A stretch of 64,000 nucleotides of DNA from Crassaminicella profunda. Lineage in GTDB: Bacteria > Bacillota > Clostridia > Peptostreptococcales > Thermotaleaceae. Shown piece after piece: positions 36,481 through 45,847 of the stretch (the first letter of the stretch is position 1; every line of letters begins with the position of its first letter). The position numbers and the translations under genes were made by a program. The DNA lies in the NCBI RefSeq assembly GCF_019884785.1, contig NZ_CP082326.1, positions 3,217,355-3,281,354 of the forward strand. The letters are read 5' to 3'. A model generated the notes under the pieces. The model worked only from the letters and a program-made list of their open reading frames with translations, did not search any database and had not been told where the DNA came from.

Positions 36481-37244
36481 CTTATCCTATTAAACCCTAT
36501 TACCGCTGCACCTAATGCACCAACGATCTGTGTATCATGAGCAATATAAATAGGCTTTTTTATTTTTTCTTCTATTGCTTTTTTTAATACTTGGCTTTTA
36601 GCAACCCCTCCTGTAAAGGCAACTTCATTAGAGATATTAATCTTACTAAGAAGGGCTGTTGCTCTGTTGGCAATAGATTCTATGATTCCTGCTGCAACTG
36701 ATTCTTTACTAGCACCATTTGCAAGAAGGCTAATTACTTCTGATTCAGCAAAGACTGTACACATACTGGTAATGGACTCAGGATTAGCATACTGTGCTAC
36801 CTGGTCGATTTTTTCAATTTCCTCTCCTAATAAATTGGTCATCACCTGCAAAAACCTTCCTGTTCCTGCTGCACATTTATCATTCATTAAAAAGTCACAT
36901 ACATTACCGTTCTCATCTAAACTAATAACTTTACTATCCTGTCCTCCTATATCAAGAATGGTTCTTATCTTGTTATTAAGGAAATGTGCACCTTTACCAT
37001 GACAAGTAATTTCCGTCACTGCTTTGTCTACAAAATCCATAGATATTCTGCCGTACCCTGTGCCTATAATTTTTTTTACTTCTTCCCTTTTTACGCCAGT
37101 CTCCTTTAACAAAGTATTTAAAACATTTTCTGATGCAGTTTTAGGACTCCATCCTGTTGGAATCGTTACCGTATGAACTATTTGTCCATTGAAAAGTACT
37201 CCCTTCGTAGCTACAGACCCTGCATCAATTCCTACTGAATACAA
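36474..37244 (-). CDS. Activase/reductase of a double-cubane cluster protein (YjiL/HgdC-like)
   Basis: About 256 residues. VGIDAGSVATKG and DIGGQDSKVI are the ATPase phosphate loops; KCAAGTGRFLQVM and SMCTVFAESEV carry the two cysteines of the dimer-bridging 4Fe-4S cluster. The likely start is TTG at 37244 behind AAGGAGGAAATAGC; an ATG-free extension reaches 37289 inside the upstream gene. With the upstream 432-residue protein it matches the two-component ATP-dependent double-cubane reductase pair (DCCR/DCCP; YjiL/YjiM). Confidence 0.88.
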   Translation of the reverse strand: MYSVGIDAGSVATKGVLFNGQIVHTVTIPTGWSPKTASENVLNTLLKETGVKREEVKKIIGTGYGRISMDFVDKAVTEITCHGKGAHFLNNKIRTILDIGGQDSKVISLDENGNVCDFLMNDKCAAGTGRFLQVMTNLLGEEIEKIDQVAQYANPESITSMCTVFAESEVISLLANGASKESVAAGIIESIANRATALLSKINISNEVAFTGGVAKSQVLKKAIEEKIKKPIYIAHDTQIVGALGAAVIGFNRIRK

Positions 37245-37257
37245 AGCTATTTCCTCC

Positions 37258-37509
37258 TTATACAAACCAGTTTCTTTTTTTTCTTTCAACGGTGTGAATT
37301 CCTTCTATCTTAATATCTGGATTTTTTTGGATTAAACCCTCTATTTTCTCTTTTTGATCTGGATCAATCTTAATGGATATGCCACAACATTTACTTAAAT
37401 CCCTAGGCGTTGGAACAATTGTATATTTTATCTCATTTGATTTTAATACTTTTTCTAATGCTAATCCATCCGTATGAGATGGAAATAATATATAGGTTTG
37501 GAGGTTCAT
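37258..37509 (-). CDS. DUF3343 protein
   Basis: 83 residues with the family pattern YILFPSHTDGLALEKVLK and PTPRDLSKCCGISIKID. The DUF3343 fold is unknown; members often accompany activase/dehydratase-type or selenium genes. The ATG at 37509 follows AAGGTGAAAACT, 10 bases after the stop of the upstream cluster protein. The paired cysteines (CCG) suggest a redox or sulfur-carrier role, which is inference. Confidence 0.85.
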   Translation of the reverse strand: MNLQTYILFPSHTDGLALEKVLKSNEIKYTIVPTPRDLSKCCGISIKIDPDQKEKIEGLIQKNPDIKIEGIHTVERKKRNWFV

Positions 37510-37519
37510 AGTTTTCACC

Positions 37520-38818
37520 TTACTTTGTGACAGCTGCTTCCTTAGATGTTTCAAGCATTTCAAAGAAAGCTTCGAGTCTTGTCTTAATTTGTCCCGCATC
37601 CTGTAGACTATAATCACTCTCAATCATCATAACAGGAATGCCTTCTTTGTCTAATGCTTCTTTTACTTTTTTATACTCTAGTGCATAGGTATGACAGAAT
37701 GGTAAGCTATAATAAATAACTCCCTCTGCTTTATATTCTTTATATAATCTTATAATATCATCAACTCTTCCTTCATTTGGTGTAAAGCATGCACAGTTAA
37801 TACCTAAATATCTATCTGCTAAAGCTCTGATTTGCCCTTCTAGGGTATCTTTATTTTCATCTACTAGATTTTCAAAATATCTTGTTCCTGTACAGGTTTC
37901 TTCACAGACAACAGCTCCACCACTGGTTTCAATCAAATGATGCATTTTCCAGTTTGGTATGGCCATAGGGGTTCCTGTTACTAAGATTCTTTTCGTTCCT
38001 TCCTTAAAAACACTTTCTCCTTTTTCTATACGAGCTTCTAATTCTTCACAAAGTTCTGTAGTCTTTTCAATAAATCTATTTGGATCATCATAAAAGGCTA
38101 TTTGTGTGATAAGAAGTGCATCTTTTCCGCTAATTGGTAAGTTTTCTGCCTTTCTTGTGTTATATAATCTTTGCAGAACTTTTCTTTTTTGATTGATCAG
38201 TTTGATACCTTTTTCTAATTTCTCTTTTGTAATAGTGTTCCCTGTTAATTCTTCTACTTGCTCTTTAAATATTTTAATTTCATCCATCCAGTGAAGCTTA
38301 TCCTTTTCTCTTTTCATTTGTGGTAAATCCATTACATGCATAGGGGTATACTCTTCGAGAATTTCCCATGCTTTCTTCTTACCATCACAAGTTGTTTCTC
38401 CCACTAACATATCTACTGATTGAAAATATGGACAGGTTCCACCAACCTTTGCTCCTACAGAAGCTTTAATGAGTGGACACATATTTCTTGGAAGCACCTT
38501 TTCTCCATCAGAAACCCAAAAATCAGATCCTCCACATAACCCTACTACAACAGCATCCCCTGCTAAAGCTACTTCATCTGGTACAAATACACAAAAGCTT
38601 CCAAATACCTTTCCACCTTTTTCTCTATATTCAGCTAGCTCTTTTATTCTATATCCATGTATTTCTGAAACAACGAAATTATAATAGTTCATACTTTCAG
38701 GACGATTCTCTTGAGATAAATAAATATCTCCAAAAAACTCTGGTAGTACTGCACATAATTGATCATGTTTTTCTAAGTCAATATTTAAACTTTTCCACAA
38801 ATCTCTATAATCAGCCAT
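37520..38818 (-). CDS. Double-cubane-cluster anaerobic reductase (2-hydroxyacyl-CoA dehydratase family)
   Basis: 432 residues. The cysteines GSFCVFVP, GLCGGSDF, RNMCPLIKAS, GGTCPYFQS, CEETCTGTRYF, NCACFTP and LPFCHTY fit the cluster-binding HgdB/YjiM fold; the run around GGTCPYFQSVDMLVGETTCD is typical of double-cubane proteins. Characterised homologues reduce small molecules with ATP-driven electrons from the partner activase. The natural substrate is unknown. First gene of a three-gene operon with DUF3343 and the activase. Confidence 0.85.
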   Translation of the reverse strand: MADYRDLWKSLNIDLEKHDQLCAVLPEFFGDIYLSQENRPESMNYYNFVVSEIHGYRIKELAEYREKGGKVFGSFCVFVPDEVALAGDAVVVGLCGGSDFWVSDGEKVLPRNMCPLIKASVGAKVGGTCPYFQSVDMLVGETTCDGKKKAWEILEEYTPMHVMDLPQMKREKDKLHWMDEIKIFKEQVEELTGNTITKEKLEKGIKLINQKRKVLQRLYNTRKAENLPISGKDALLITQIAFYDDPNRFIEKTTELCEELEARIEKGESVFKEGTKRILVTGTPMAIPNWKMHHLIETSGGAVVCEETCTGTRYFENLVDENKDTLEGQIRALADRYLGINCACFTPNEGRVDDIIRLYKEYKAEGVIYYSLPFCHTYALEYKKVKEALDKEGIPVMMIESDYSLQDAGQIKTRLEAFFEMLETSKEAAVTK

Positions 38819-39032
38819 CTTTCGTCCTCCCTATTCTTGTTTTCTTAATTTTTCAACACTTATAGTTCAATTATAATATATTATCTTCCAAGGTTTCATA
38901 TATATAGAAAAATATTATAAGCATATATCCTATCATTCATAACTCTTATATATTTGTTTCTAGTAATCAATTTTTTCATAAAGCCAATCACTACTCTAGC
39001 TTATTGGTCGTATACTAAAGCGGGGTGATATT

Positions 39033-39293
39033 TTGATCGACTCTAAAATAGGTATCTTAATTGCTGTAGTTTTTGGTATTGTTGAGACACTAGAAAAATT
39101 TGGACTTGCTAAAAAATATGCTCATCTAATAGCACTTCCATTAGGCGTAATCGGTAGCTTTTTTTTCTTAGAATTACCTTCAACAGCAGAGTATATTATA
39201 TATGGCCTTTTCTCTGGTGTTGCAGGGATTGGGACATGCGATACGCTTTGTAATGTATTAGGCAATATAAAAGAGCATACTAACAAAAAATAA
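39033..39293 (+). CDS. Small membrane protein, holin-like
   Basis: 86 residues with about three hydrophobic segments (IGILIAVVFGIVETLEKFG, LIALPLGVIGSFFFLE and YIIYGLFSGVAGIG) and a charged tail. It resembles small holin-type or TMEM-like clostridial proteins but I cannot name it. The start is TTG at 39033 behind GGGGTGATAT. It stands alone with its own terminator. Confidence 0.6.
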   Translation: MIDSKIGILIAVVFGIVETLEKFGLAKKYAHLIALPLGVIGSFFFLELPSTAEYIIYGLFSGVAGIGTCDTLCNVLGNIKEHTNKK

Positions 39294-39320
39294 TACCAAT
39301 CACCCTATCAACTCATATAG

Positions 39321-39348
39321 AAAAGAGGCGAAAATTTTCGCCTCTTTT
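39321..39348. terminator. Bidirectional terminator
   Basis: AAAAGAGGCGAAAA/TTTTCGCCTCTTTT, a perfect 28-base palindrome between convergent genes. Confidence 0.85.
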
Positions 39349-39354
39349 CTAGTA

Positions 39355-39891
39355 TTATTTTTCTGCTATCTCTCCATACATATCCATAATCTCTCCAAAA
39401 TAAAATATATGGGGAACATTTTCAGGATTTACACTAGTATCATATTTTTGATCTATAATAGCTTTTTCAAGAAACTCTAAATTCATTTCATCTTTATAGA
39501 TGGTTTTACACTCCATATTAATCATAGCTTCTTCAATAACTGCCGTATCTATACTTTTCCCTTTTACTGGTGTTAAATTAGTTTCTTTCCACTTATCATA
39601 ATCTCTTCCTGATTTCGTTCCACAAAACTTCATGGCTTCACTATAACTTTCGTCAAAGAAGTTTACCGTAAAGGTATCGCATTCTTCCATAAGTTTATAT
39701 GTATATCTTGAACTTCTCACCATGGCAACAAAGATAGGTTTATTCCAAGAAAACATTATACTTCCCCAAGCAATCGTCATAGGGTTAGGTTTCCCATCCT
39801 TTCCCTGACCAACTAATAATACACGGCCTCTTTTTAAGATTTCTAGCATTTCTGTAGTATACTTTGGAAATTCTATTGTTTGTTTTTCCAT
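39355..39891 (-). CDS. Flavin reductase-like FMN-binding protein
   Basis: 178 residues of the split-barrel FMN fold: LVGQGKDGKPNPMTIAWGSI (about 25) and PIFVAMVRSSRYTYKLMEE, then FTVNFFDESYSEAMKFCGTKSGRD. Such proteins reduce or bind flavin. The start follows GGGTGAAGGGAAT. No partner enzyme is adjacent. Confidence 0.9.
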   Translation of the reverse strand: MEKQTIEFPKYTTEMLEILKRGRVLLVGQGKDGKPNPMTIAWGSIMFSWNKPIFVAMVRSSRYTYKLMEECDTFTVNFFDESYSEAMKFCGTKSGRDYDKWKETNLTPVKGKSIDTAVIEEAMINMECKTIYKDEMNLEFLEKAIIDQKYDTSVNPENVPHIFYFGEIMDMYGEIAEK

Positions 39892-39961
39892 ATTCCCTTC
39901 ACCCTTTCCTGATTATTTACTTCATATGATAATAGAAGATAATAAACTTTACAAGGTATAT

Positions 39962-40435
39962 TTATATCAATGCATTCAAACAAATTTTTGTAATTCTTTT
40001 TATCTGTTCTTCTTCAACTCTTTCTTCTTTTTCAAGAATTGATCCGATAAAATGCATAGATATTACAGGAAAAACACTAGCAATTTCTTTTTCTGTTAAA
40101 TATGGATTGACTTCTCCCGTTTGAAGTCCTTTTTCTTGGATAGCTTTGACTAATAAATCATTTAAGTCTTCAACCTCATCATTCTTCATAAAATACTTTC
40201 TAATCAAATTTCTCATTTTTTGAGGATTTTGATTAGCTTTTTCAACTAAAAGCTTGTTGATGGTATAAATCAAACCTATTACAGATGTATTTTCTTTTAT
40301 AACCGTATCCATCTGCTTTTGTATATTTACTAATGTTCCTTCTTCTTGATCAATAGATTTCTTATGTACATATTTAGTAGGAACATTATTTATTTTTCTG
40401 TTCTTAGTTTTATATAATTCGATGATTTGTCCCAT
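39962..40435 (-). CDS. TetR-like effector domain without a DNA-binding head
   Basis: 157 residues. The C-terminal 120 residues look like a TetR ligand/dimer domain: the ending ITKICLNALI parallels IC-MNALK of the TetR protein at 45138. The usual N-terminal helix-turn-helix of about 50 residues is replaced by a basic stretch (ELYKTKNRKINN). A good ribosome site (TTTGGAGGTAGATC) precedes the ATG at 40435, so the short form is a real start. It could act as a dimer partner of the full TetR. Function is unknown. Confidence 0.6.
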   Translation of the reverse strand: MGQIIELYKTKNRKINNVPTKYVHKKSIDQEEGTLVNIQKQMDTVIKENTSVIGLIYTINKLLVEKANQNPQKMRNLIRKYFMKNDEVEDLNDLLVKAIQEKGLQTGEVNPYLTEKEIASVFPVISMHFIGSILEKEERVEEEQIKRITKICLNALI

Positions 40436-40492
40436 GATCTACCTCCAAAGAGCTATCCATATCCTTCTAACGAATAGGTTCATCCATTTTTA

Positions 40493-40840
40493 TTAAAGCA
40501 TTACTTTATATTCTACATGTTTAGGATTTGGAAATTTATCTACAATATCCACCTCTATCTCATTTCCTTCAAAATAATGCTTCGTTTTTTTTATGATTTG
40601 TAAAATTTTTTCTGTACCTATATCAAAGTATACCCCTATGTTTGGAAAAGGAATAACCGTTACACTCTTTTTTCTTAATTTATCAGCCGTAACAATGGTA
40701 TGCATAATATGTTCTTTCACATAAGCTATATACTGATCTTCCATATTTTTATCAAAATAATCTTTTAATCGTCCTTCTTTATTTTTCTGAATCTGCTGTT
40801 GTAGTTTAATTGACTTTTCTATTTCAGTCCTCATGCCCAT
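40493..40840 (-). CDS. Hypothetical protein downstream of the RND pump
   Basis: About 115 residues, soluble, charged N-terminal helix (EIEKSIKLQQQIQKNKEGRL), then an alpha/beta-looking half (SVTVIPFPNIGVYFDI). No cysteine cluster or signal. The ATG at 40840 follows GGGAGGGATTATT. It directly follows the RND gene in the same direction, so it may belong to the efflux operon. I do not recognise it. Confidence 0.55.
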   Translation of the reverse strand: MGMRTEIEKSIKLQQQIQKNKEGRLKDYFDKNMEDQYIAYVKEHIMHTIVTADKLRKKSVTVIPFPNIGVYFDIGTEKILQIIKKTKHYFEGNEIEVDIVDKFPNPKHVEYKVML

Positions 40841-40866
40841 AATAATCCCTCCCATATATTCTTTAC

Positions 40867-43800
40867 TTATGCTACAACTTTTCTTTTATTTTTTATTTTT
40901 TCCATAAAGCCTTCAACTAAGCTATATACAACAGGTATAACAACCATCGTTAAGAAAGTAGATGCCATTAAACCAAACATTAATGATATAGCCATAGGTC
41001 CAAACAAACCACTTCCTGATATTGCTAAAGGGGCAAGACCTATTACTGTAGTTGTTGCACTAAGAATAATTGCATTGAATCTCTTTCCTACTGCATCTAT
41101 ACAAGCATCATCAATAGAATCCCCACCTTTTCGAGCATCATTAATATATTCTATTAACAAGATCCCATTTTTAACAACCAACCCAATTAACGCAATGATT
41201 CCTAAAAATGCTGTCAAAGACATGGGTTTATTGAAAATAAATAATCCTGCTACTGATCCTATTAAAGATAATGGGATGGTAATCATAATCACCATTGGCT
41301 GTACAAAGGAATTAAATTGAACTACCAATATAACATAGATAATAAATATGGCAAATACAGCTAAAAGTCCTACGATTCCAAAGTTTTCACTAATATCTTC
41401 CCGTTCCCCTGCAAAATCTATCTTTACTCCTGATATATCTAACTTTGGTAAAAGCTCAAATTCTATGGTATCTTCTATAGTTGCAGGACTATAACCTGGA
41501 AGTTCATTAGCTAATAATTCAACAGTCTGTTCTCTATTAAATGTTTTAATGATATCATCTTTTTTACTATATGTAACCTTTGCAAATTGTTTTAGTGGTA
41601 TTTTATTGTTGGTCATAGAAGATTTTATCTCTAAATTTTCAAGTTCTTCTACACTATTCATATCACTACTTACTTTAATATTGTATTCATTTCCATCTCT
41701 TCTAAATACAGAAGAAGCACTTCCGTATAATGCCACATTGATTTGTTTTTGTATATCGTATTTAGATATACCTAAATTACTTGCAACCTCTTCATCTACA
41801 TCCACATTTAATTCATAAGTTTTATCCTTCATATCATGACGAACGTTTGTTGTTCCTGGTATTTTTGCAATTTCCTCTTTTAATAAATTAGCAACCTCTC
41901 TTAACTGATCTAAATTGTCACTAGAAAGTCTTAAGATAACCTTTGCATCTGCTGGTTTTGCATTTGCAAGAAGCCTAGCACTACATTTTCCTCCAGAAAT
42001 ATTGGCCTCTAGCTTATTTTGAATATAATTTAAAAATATAACTTTATCTTCAAATCTTCTATTCTTTTTATCTCCTAAATCAAATTTACAAAGCATTTGC
42101 CCGTAATCCTGTGAAGGTGTAGCTACAGGTACAGTAATATAATATTTGGGTAAACCGTTCCCAACAGACACTGTATAGCTCGTAATTTCAGGTTCCTCTG
42201 ATAACAATGCTACTACCTCATCTGTCAGCTTTTCCGTTGCATCAATACTTCCTGTCATTTCTGTATTCATTTCTATATAGAAAATATCCTTATCCGCATA
42301 TGGAAAAAATTCGGATGGCAATTGTGGCATCAATACCTTCATAACAAAAATTAATACTAAGAATGTCACGATGATTGTACTTTTTTTCCATTTCAGTCCA
42401 AACTTTAATGTATTTTTGAAAAATAATCTTAATCCGCCCTCCTGATCACTTTTCTTTTTGCTAGGTTTAAAAGCTATAGCTGCCATAGCTGGTGTAATAA
42501 ACATAGATACAATATAAGCTGCAATAATAGATATAATAAGTACTTTAGGGATAGACCCTAAAAACTTACCAGCAGCTCCAGGCATACCAAGTAATGGAGA
42601 AAATGCTGCAATCGTCGTAAGGGTTGCTGTGAAAATAGGAATAGAAGATACAGTTGTACCATTATAAGCTGCATCCAATCGACTTTCCCCTTCATCTATT
42701 TTTACTTGTATGGTATCACTAATAACGATAGCATTATCTACTAATATCCCTAAAGCTACAATTAATGCTGTTAATGACATTTGATGAATATAAATTTTCA
42801 TCAAATACATTACTCCAAAGGTCATAAGTATAGACATAGGAATAGCTGTAGATACAACCAATGCATTTCTTAACCCCATTCCTAAAAATACAATAACTAC
42901 AACAAGTACGATTCCTTCTAATAGATTGATCATAAAATCATTAACAGATTTTGCTACATCATCAGGTTGGTAGATGATTTCTTCAACAATTAAATCTTCT
43001 GGTAATTGTCCTTTTACTTTGTCTAGTGCTACACGTACATCTTTACCTACGATGACTACATTTTTCCCTTTTTCAAAATATCCTGTAAGGAGTACTGTAT
43101 TGAGTCCCTTTTGTTTATATTTTTCTACCCCATCTTCAAGATCCATATATATATTTGCAATATCAGATAATCTTGTTACTACCCCTGTATTTCTTGATAC
43201 AGATATAATCGTATTCTTTATATCATCAATATTAGCGTATATTCCAGGAGTTTTAACAGTAATCTCTCCAGATTGGTATTCTATTTTTCCAGATGGAATT
43301 TCTATATTTTGTGATTGAATAATGCTATCCACATCTGCTATAGATAAACCTAATTGATTGAGCTTAGCAACATCTATATCTACCTTTACTTCCTTATCAA
43401 CTTCTCCTTCTATTTCAAATTTTGTAATCCCTTCAAGTCCTGTTAATTTATCTTTAAATAATTCTCCAAAGGAGGCTAATTGTTCATAAGAGTAATTTTC
43501 CCCTGAAAGACTGATAATAATTCCAGCAGTAGATACAAGATCTGTATCGATTTCATTGACAAAAGCACCTTTTGGTAACTTCGATTCTGCATCTGCTACT
43601 GCATTTCTTACATCTTGCATAGCCTTATCATAATCTGTATCTGCTGTAAACATAGGTACAGTAATGGATAACCCTTGATTGGATATACCTTGGATCTCAT
43701 CTATTCCATCTAGCTCTGCTAATTCATCTTCTATTTTACTAGTTACCAAATCCTTTACATCTTTAGGAGATGCCCCTGGATAAGGTGTAATAATCATAGC

Positions 43801-43935
43801 TGCTGGAAAGGATACATCTGGACTTTCTTGTCTTGGCAATACATAATAGGCATATACCCCTAAAAACGCAATGATCACTGCTAAGAACAGGGTTACTTTT
43901 CTTTCTTTTATAAGCTGCTTGATTAATTTATTCAA
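40867..43935 (-). CDS. RND-family efflux transporter (AcrB/HAE1-like)
   Basis: 1022 residues. One N-terminal membrane helix, two large outer loops and two groups of membrane helices. PRQESPDVSFPAAMIITPYPG at the start, GILVDNAIVISDTIQ (about 400), and a C-terminal GLVVKNGILLIEYIND match the family; the DN of the proton-relay helix 4 is present. The start is TTG behind AGGGGGTTTTATCA, 12 bases past the adaptor stop. Clostridia lack the TolC-type outer channel, so export is to the outside directly. Controlled by the TetR gene upstream. Confidence 0.94.
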   Translation of the reverse strand: MNKLIKQLIKERKVTLFLAVIIAFLGVYAYYVLPRQESPDVSFPAAMIITPYPGASPKDVKDLVTSKIEDELAELDGIDEIQGISNQGLSITVPMFTADTDYDKAMQDVRNAVADAESKLPKGAFVNEIDTDLVSTAGIIISLSGENYSYEQLASFGELFKDKLTGLEGITKFEIEGEVDKEVKVDIDVAKLNQLGLSIADVDSIIQSQNIEIPSGKIEYQSGEITVKTPGIYANIDDIKNTIISVSRNTGVVTRLSDIANIYMDLEDGVEKYKQKGLNTVLLTGYFEKGKNVVIVGKDVRVALDKVKGQLPEDLIVEEIIYQPDDVAKSVNDFMINLLEGIVLVVVIVFLGMGLRNALVVSTAIPMSILMTFGVMYLMKIYIHQMSLTALIVALGILVDNAIVISDTIQVKIDEGESRLDAAYNGTTVSSIPIFTATLTTIAAFSPLLGMPGAAGKFLGSIPKVLIISIIAAYIVSMFITPAMAAIAFKPSKKKSDQEGGLRLFFKNTLKFGLKWKKSTIIVTFLVLIFVMKVLMPQLPSEFFPYADKDIFYIEMNTEMTGSIDATEKLTDEVVALLSEEPEITSYTVSVGNGLPKYYITVPVATPSQDYGQMLCKFDLGDKKNRRFEDKVIFLNYIQNKLEANISGGKCSARLLANAKPADAKVILRLSSDNLDQLREVANLLKEEIAKIPGTTNVRHDMKDKTYELNVDVDEEVASNLGISKYDIQKQINVALYGSASSVFRRDGNEYNIKVSSDMNSVEELENLEIKSSMTNNKIPLKQFAKVTYSKKDDIIKTFNREQTVELLANELPGYSPATIEDTIEFELLPKLDISGVKIDFAGEREDISENFGIVGLLAVFAIFIIYVILVVQFNSFVQPMVIMITIPLSLIGSVAGLFIFNKPMSLTAFLGIIALIGLVVKNGILLIEYINDARKGGDSIDDACIDAVGKRFNAIILSATTTVIGLAPLAISGSGLFGPMAISLMFGLMASTFLTMVVIPVVYSLVEGFMEKIKNKRKVVA

Positions 43936-43947
43936 TGATAAAACCCC

Positions 43948-45042
43948 CTATTCTACAATATTCACCTTTGAACCATCATTTAAATTTTTCATACCACTTA
44001 TAGCCAATAATTCTTCAGGCTTTACACCTTTTACCATTACTTTATTTTCATAATTTTTAAGAAGGGTGATAGTTCTTTTAAAAGCTCTATCTTCTTTTAC
44101 TATGTATACATAATCTTCTCCATTTGAAAATATAGACTGCATAGGAATCCATACTCCCTTTTCTTCTCCTACATGAAAGGATACTTTCGCAATAGACCCT
44201 AGCCTATAATTCTTATCCTCTACACGTACTTCTGCATTGTAGGTTCTCGTTGCTTGATCTGGTGCTTCGTCAATACTTGTAATAACACCATTGGCTATTT
44301 CTCCATCTATATCAACAATAGCTTTTATTCCCTCTTGAATCTTATTTAAATCCTTCTGGGCAATCCCAACATTGATGATTTGATCGATACTTCTTACTTG
44401 AAGGATTGTTACATAAGACATCGTAGGATTTGCAATTCTCTCTCCTTCTTCATGAGGTATCTCTACAACAATGCCATCTTCTTTGGCATAAATACTAGAT
44501 TCCTCAAGAGCGATAAGAATATTTTCATAATTAACCTGTGTAGCTTCATATTGTGATTTTGCTTGATTATAGGTGGCTACAGAAGTATCTCTTTGTAATT
44601 TTATTTGATCATATTGTGATTTAGATATGCTCCCTGCTTCATATAATTTTTCCATTTTGTTTAATTGATCTTCATTATAGTTCATCGTATCTTCAGCTTT
44701 TTTTATATTTTCTTCAGTTGATGCTAAGTTTGCTTTTGCAGCAGCTAATTGTAAGTTAATATCTTCTTTATCTAATGCTGCTAATATATCTCCTTTTTTT
44801 ACTTGATCTCCTTTTTTTACATAAACCTTTTCAAGCTTTCCACCTGTTTTAAAGCTATAATCCATTATACTTTTAGAATCTACTGTTCCAATATAATTAA
44901 GGGATACAGCATTTTTTGTTTCTTCAATTTTTTGTACTTTTACAGCTCTTACTTTTTCTTCTGGTTTCATTTCTTCTGCCTGTGCACAGCCTACTAATAA
45001 CAGCATAATGCTCATCATAAAAATTGCTACAATCTTTTTCAT
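43948..45042 (-). CDS. RND efflux adaptor lipoprotein (HlyD/MFP family)
   Basis: 364 residues. Signal peptide with lipobox LLVGC (Cys about 19). Then the barrel-sandwich DYSFKTGGKLEKVYVKKGD, a long helical hairpin (about 100-170), GIVVEIPHEEGERI, and a C-terminal beta-barrel. It bridges the RND pump at the cell surface. The start follows AAAGGATGAAAAGACC. Palindromic TetR-type operators lie directly upstream. Confidence 0.93.
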   Translation of the reverse strand: MKKIVAIFMMSIMLLLVGCAQAEEMKPEEKVRAVKVQKIEETKNAVSLNYIGTVDSKSIMDYSFKTGGKLEKVYVKKGDQVKKGDILAALDKEDINLQLAAAKANLASTEENIKKAEDTMNYNEDQLNKMEKLYEAGSISKSQYDQIKLQRDTSVATYNQAKSQYEATQVNYENILIALEESSIYAKEDGIVVEIPHEEGERIANPTMSYVTILQVRSIDQIINVGIAQKDLNKIQEGIKAIVDIDGEIANGVITSIDEAPDQATRTYNAEVRVEDKNYRLGSIAKVSFHVGEEKGVWIPMQSIFSNGEDYVYIVKEDRAFKRTITLLKNYENKVMVKGVKPEELLAISGMKNLNDGSKVNIVE

Positions 45043-45103
45043 GGTCTTTTCATCCTTTCTTTATAATTATATTGTTGAAAAATAGTATTTTTCGCCTATA
45101 ATG

Positions 45104-45121
45104 AATGAATGTTTATTCATT
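45104..45121. promoter_or_regulatory. TetR-type operator 1
   Basis: AATGAAT-GTTT-ATTCATT, perfect 7-base arms, between the RND adaptor and tetR. A related site is on the other side of tetR. Confidence 0.65.
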
Positions 45122-45137
45122 AATAAAGTAAAAAAAA

Positions 45138-45722
45138 TTATTTTAATGCATTCATGCAAATTTGTGCTACTTTCTTTGCTAATTCTTCAGTCAATAATTC
45201 TTCATAATTCTTTTTTCTTATTATTTCTGCTAAATACATAAAGGGAATAGTAAAAACTACTACAGCTACATCTTCTTCTGTAGTTTTAGAATTTAATTCT
45301 TTTGTTTTTAATCCTACTTGTCTAATTTTTTGTACGATTTCAAGTCGTTCGCAATCTTTCTTTTTAAATTTTTCATCAAAGTCCATCTCAAAAATAAGGG
45401 TAATAATAAATTGAGCAATCAATAAATCTTCCTTTGCTAACTGAAATAGCTTTACTACCATGTCTTCAATCATTTCATACAAGCTTTTATTCTGGCTAAA
45501 GTTCTCCATAAACCCCTCTTTTAGCTCTTTTAAACGTGTATCTACTAAATCTTCTATTAACTCTTCCTTACTACTATAATGTCTATATAAATACCCTGCT
45601 GAAACTCCTGCTCTTTTGGCAATATTTGCAATAGACGCCCCTCTATATCCATATTCGATAGTCATTTCTATTGCAGCCTTTTTAACTTTTTCTATTTTAT
45701 TTGGATCTGTCTTTCGTGCCAT
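45138..45722 (-). CDS. TetR-family repressor
   Basis: 194 residues. The N-terminal helix-turn-helix is SIANIAKRAGVSAGYLYRHY (about 29-48), the classic TetR pattern with TMEYGYRGAS before it. The C-terminal ligand domain is divergent. It precedes the efflux adaptor and pump on the same strand, and flanking palindromes suggest it represses both its own gene and the pump. The start follows AAAGGATGATATGA. Confidence 0.92.
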   Translation of the reverse strand: MARKTDPNKIEKVKKAAIEMTIEYGYRGASIANIAKRAGVSAGYLYRHYSSKEELIEDLVDTRLKELKEGFMENFSQNKSLYEMIEDMVVKLFQLAKEDLLIAQFIITLIFEMDFDEKFKKKDCERLEIVQKIRQVGLKTKELNSKTTEEDVAVVVFTIPFMYLAEIIRKKNYEELLTEELAKKVAQICMNALK

Positions 45723-45736
45723 TCATATCATCCTTT

Positions 45737-45754
45737 AATGAATAATTGTTCATT
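45737..45754. promoter_or_regulatory. TetR-type operator 2
   Basis: AATGAA-TAATTG-TTCATT, an inverted repeat of the same half-site as operator 1, just upstream of the tetR ribosome site. Confidence 0.6.
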
Positions 45755-45810
45755 TATAATAATAAACTCTTTTCCTATAGAAATCAACTGTTTTTTATAA
45801 AATTTTAAAA

Positions 45811-45835
45811 TACTGAAGTTTTTCGTACTTCAGCA
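45811..45835 (-). terminator. Terminator after the DUF1450 gene
   Basis: ACTGAAGT/ACTTCAG stem (45812-45819 and 45827-45833) with an A-rich flank upstream. Confidence 0.6.
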
Positions 45836-45847
45836 TTTCATTAAAAA

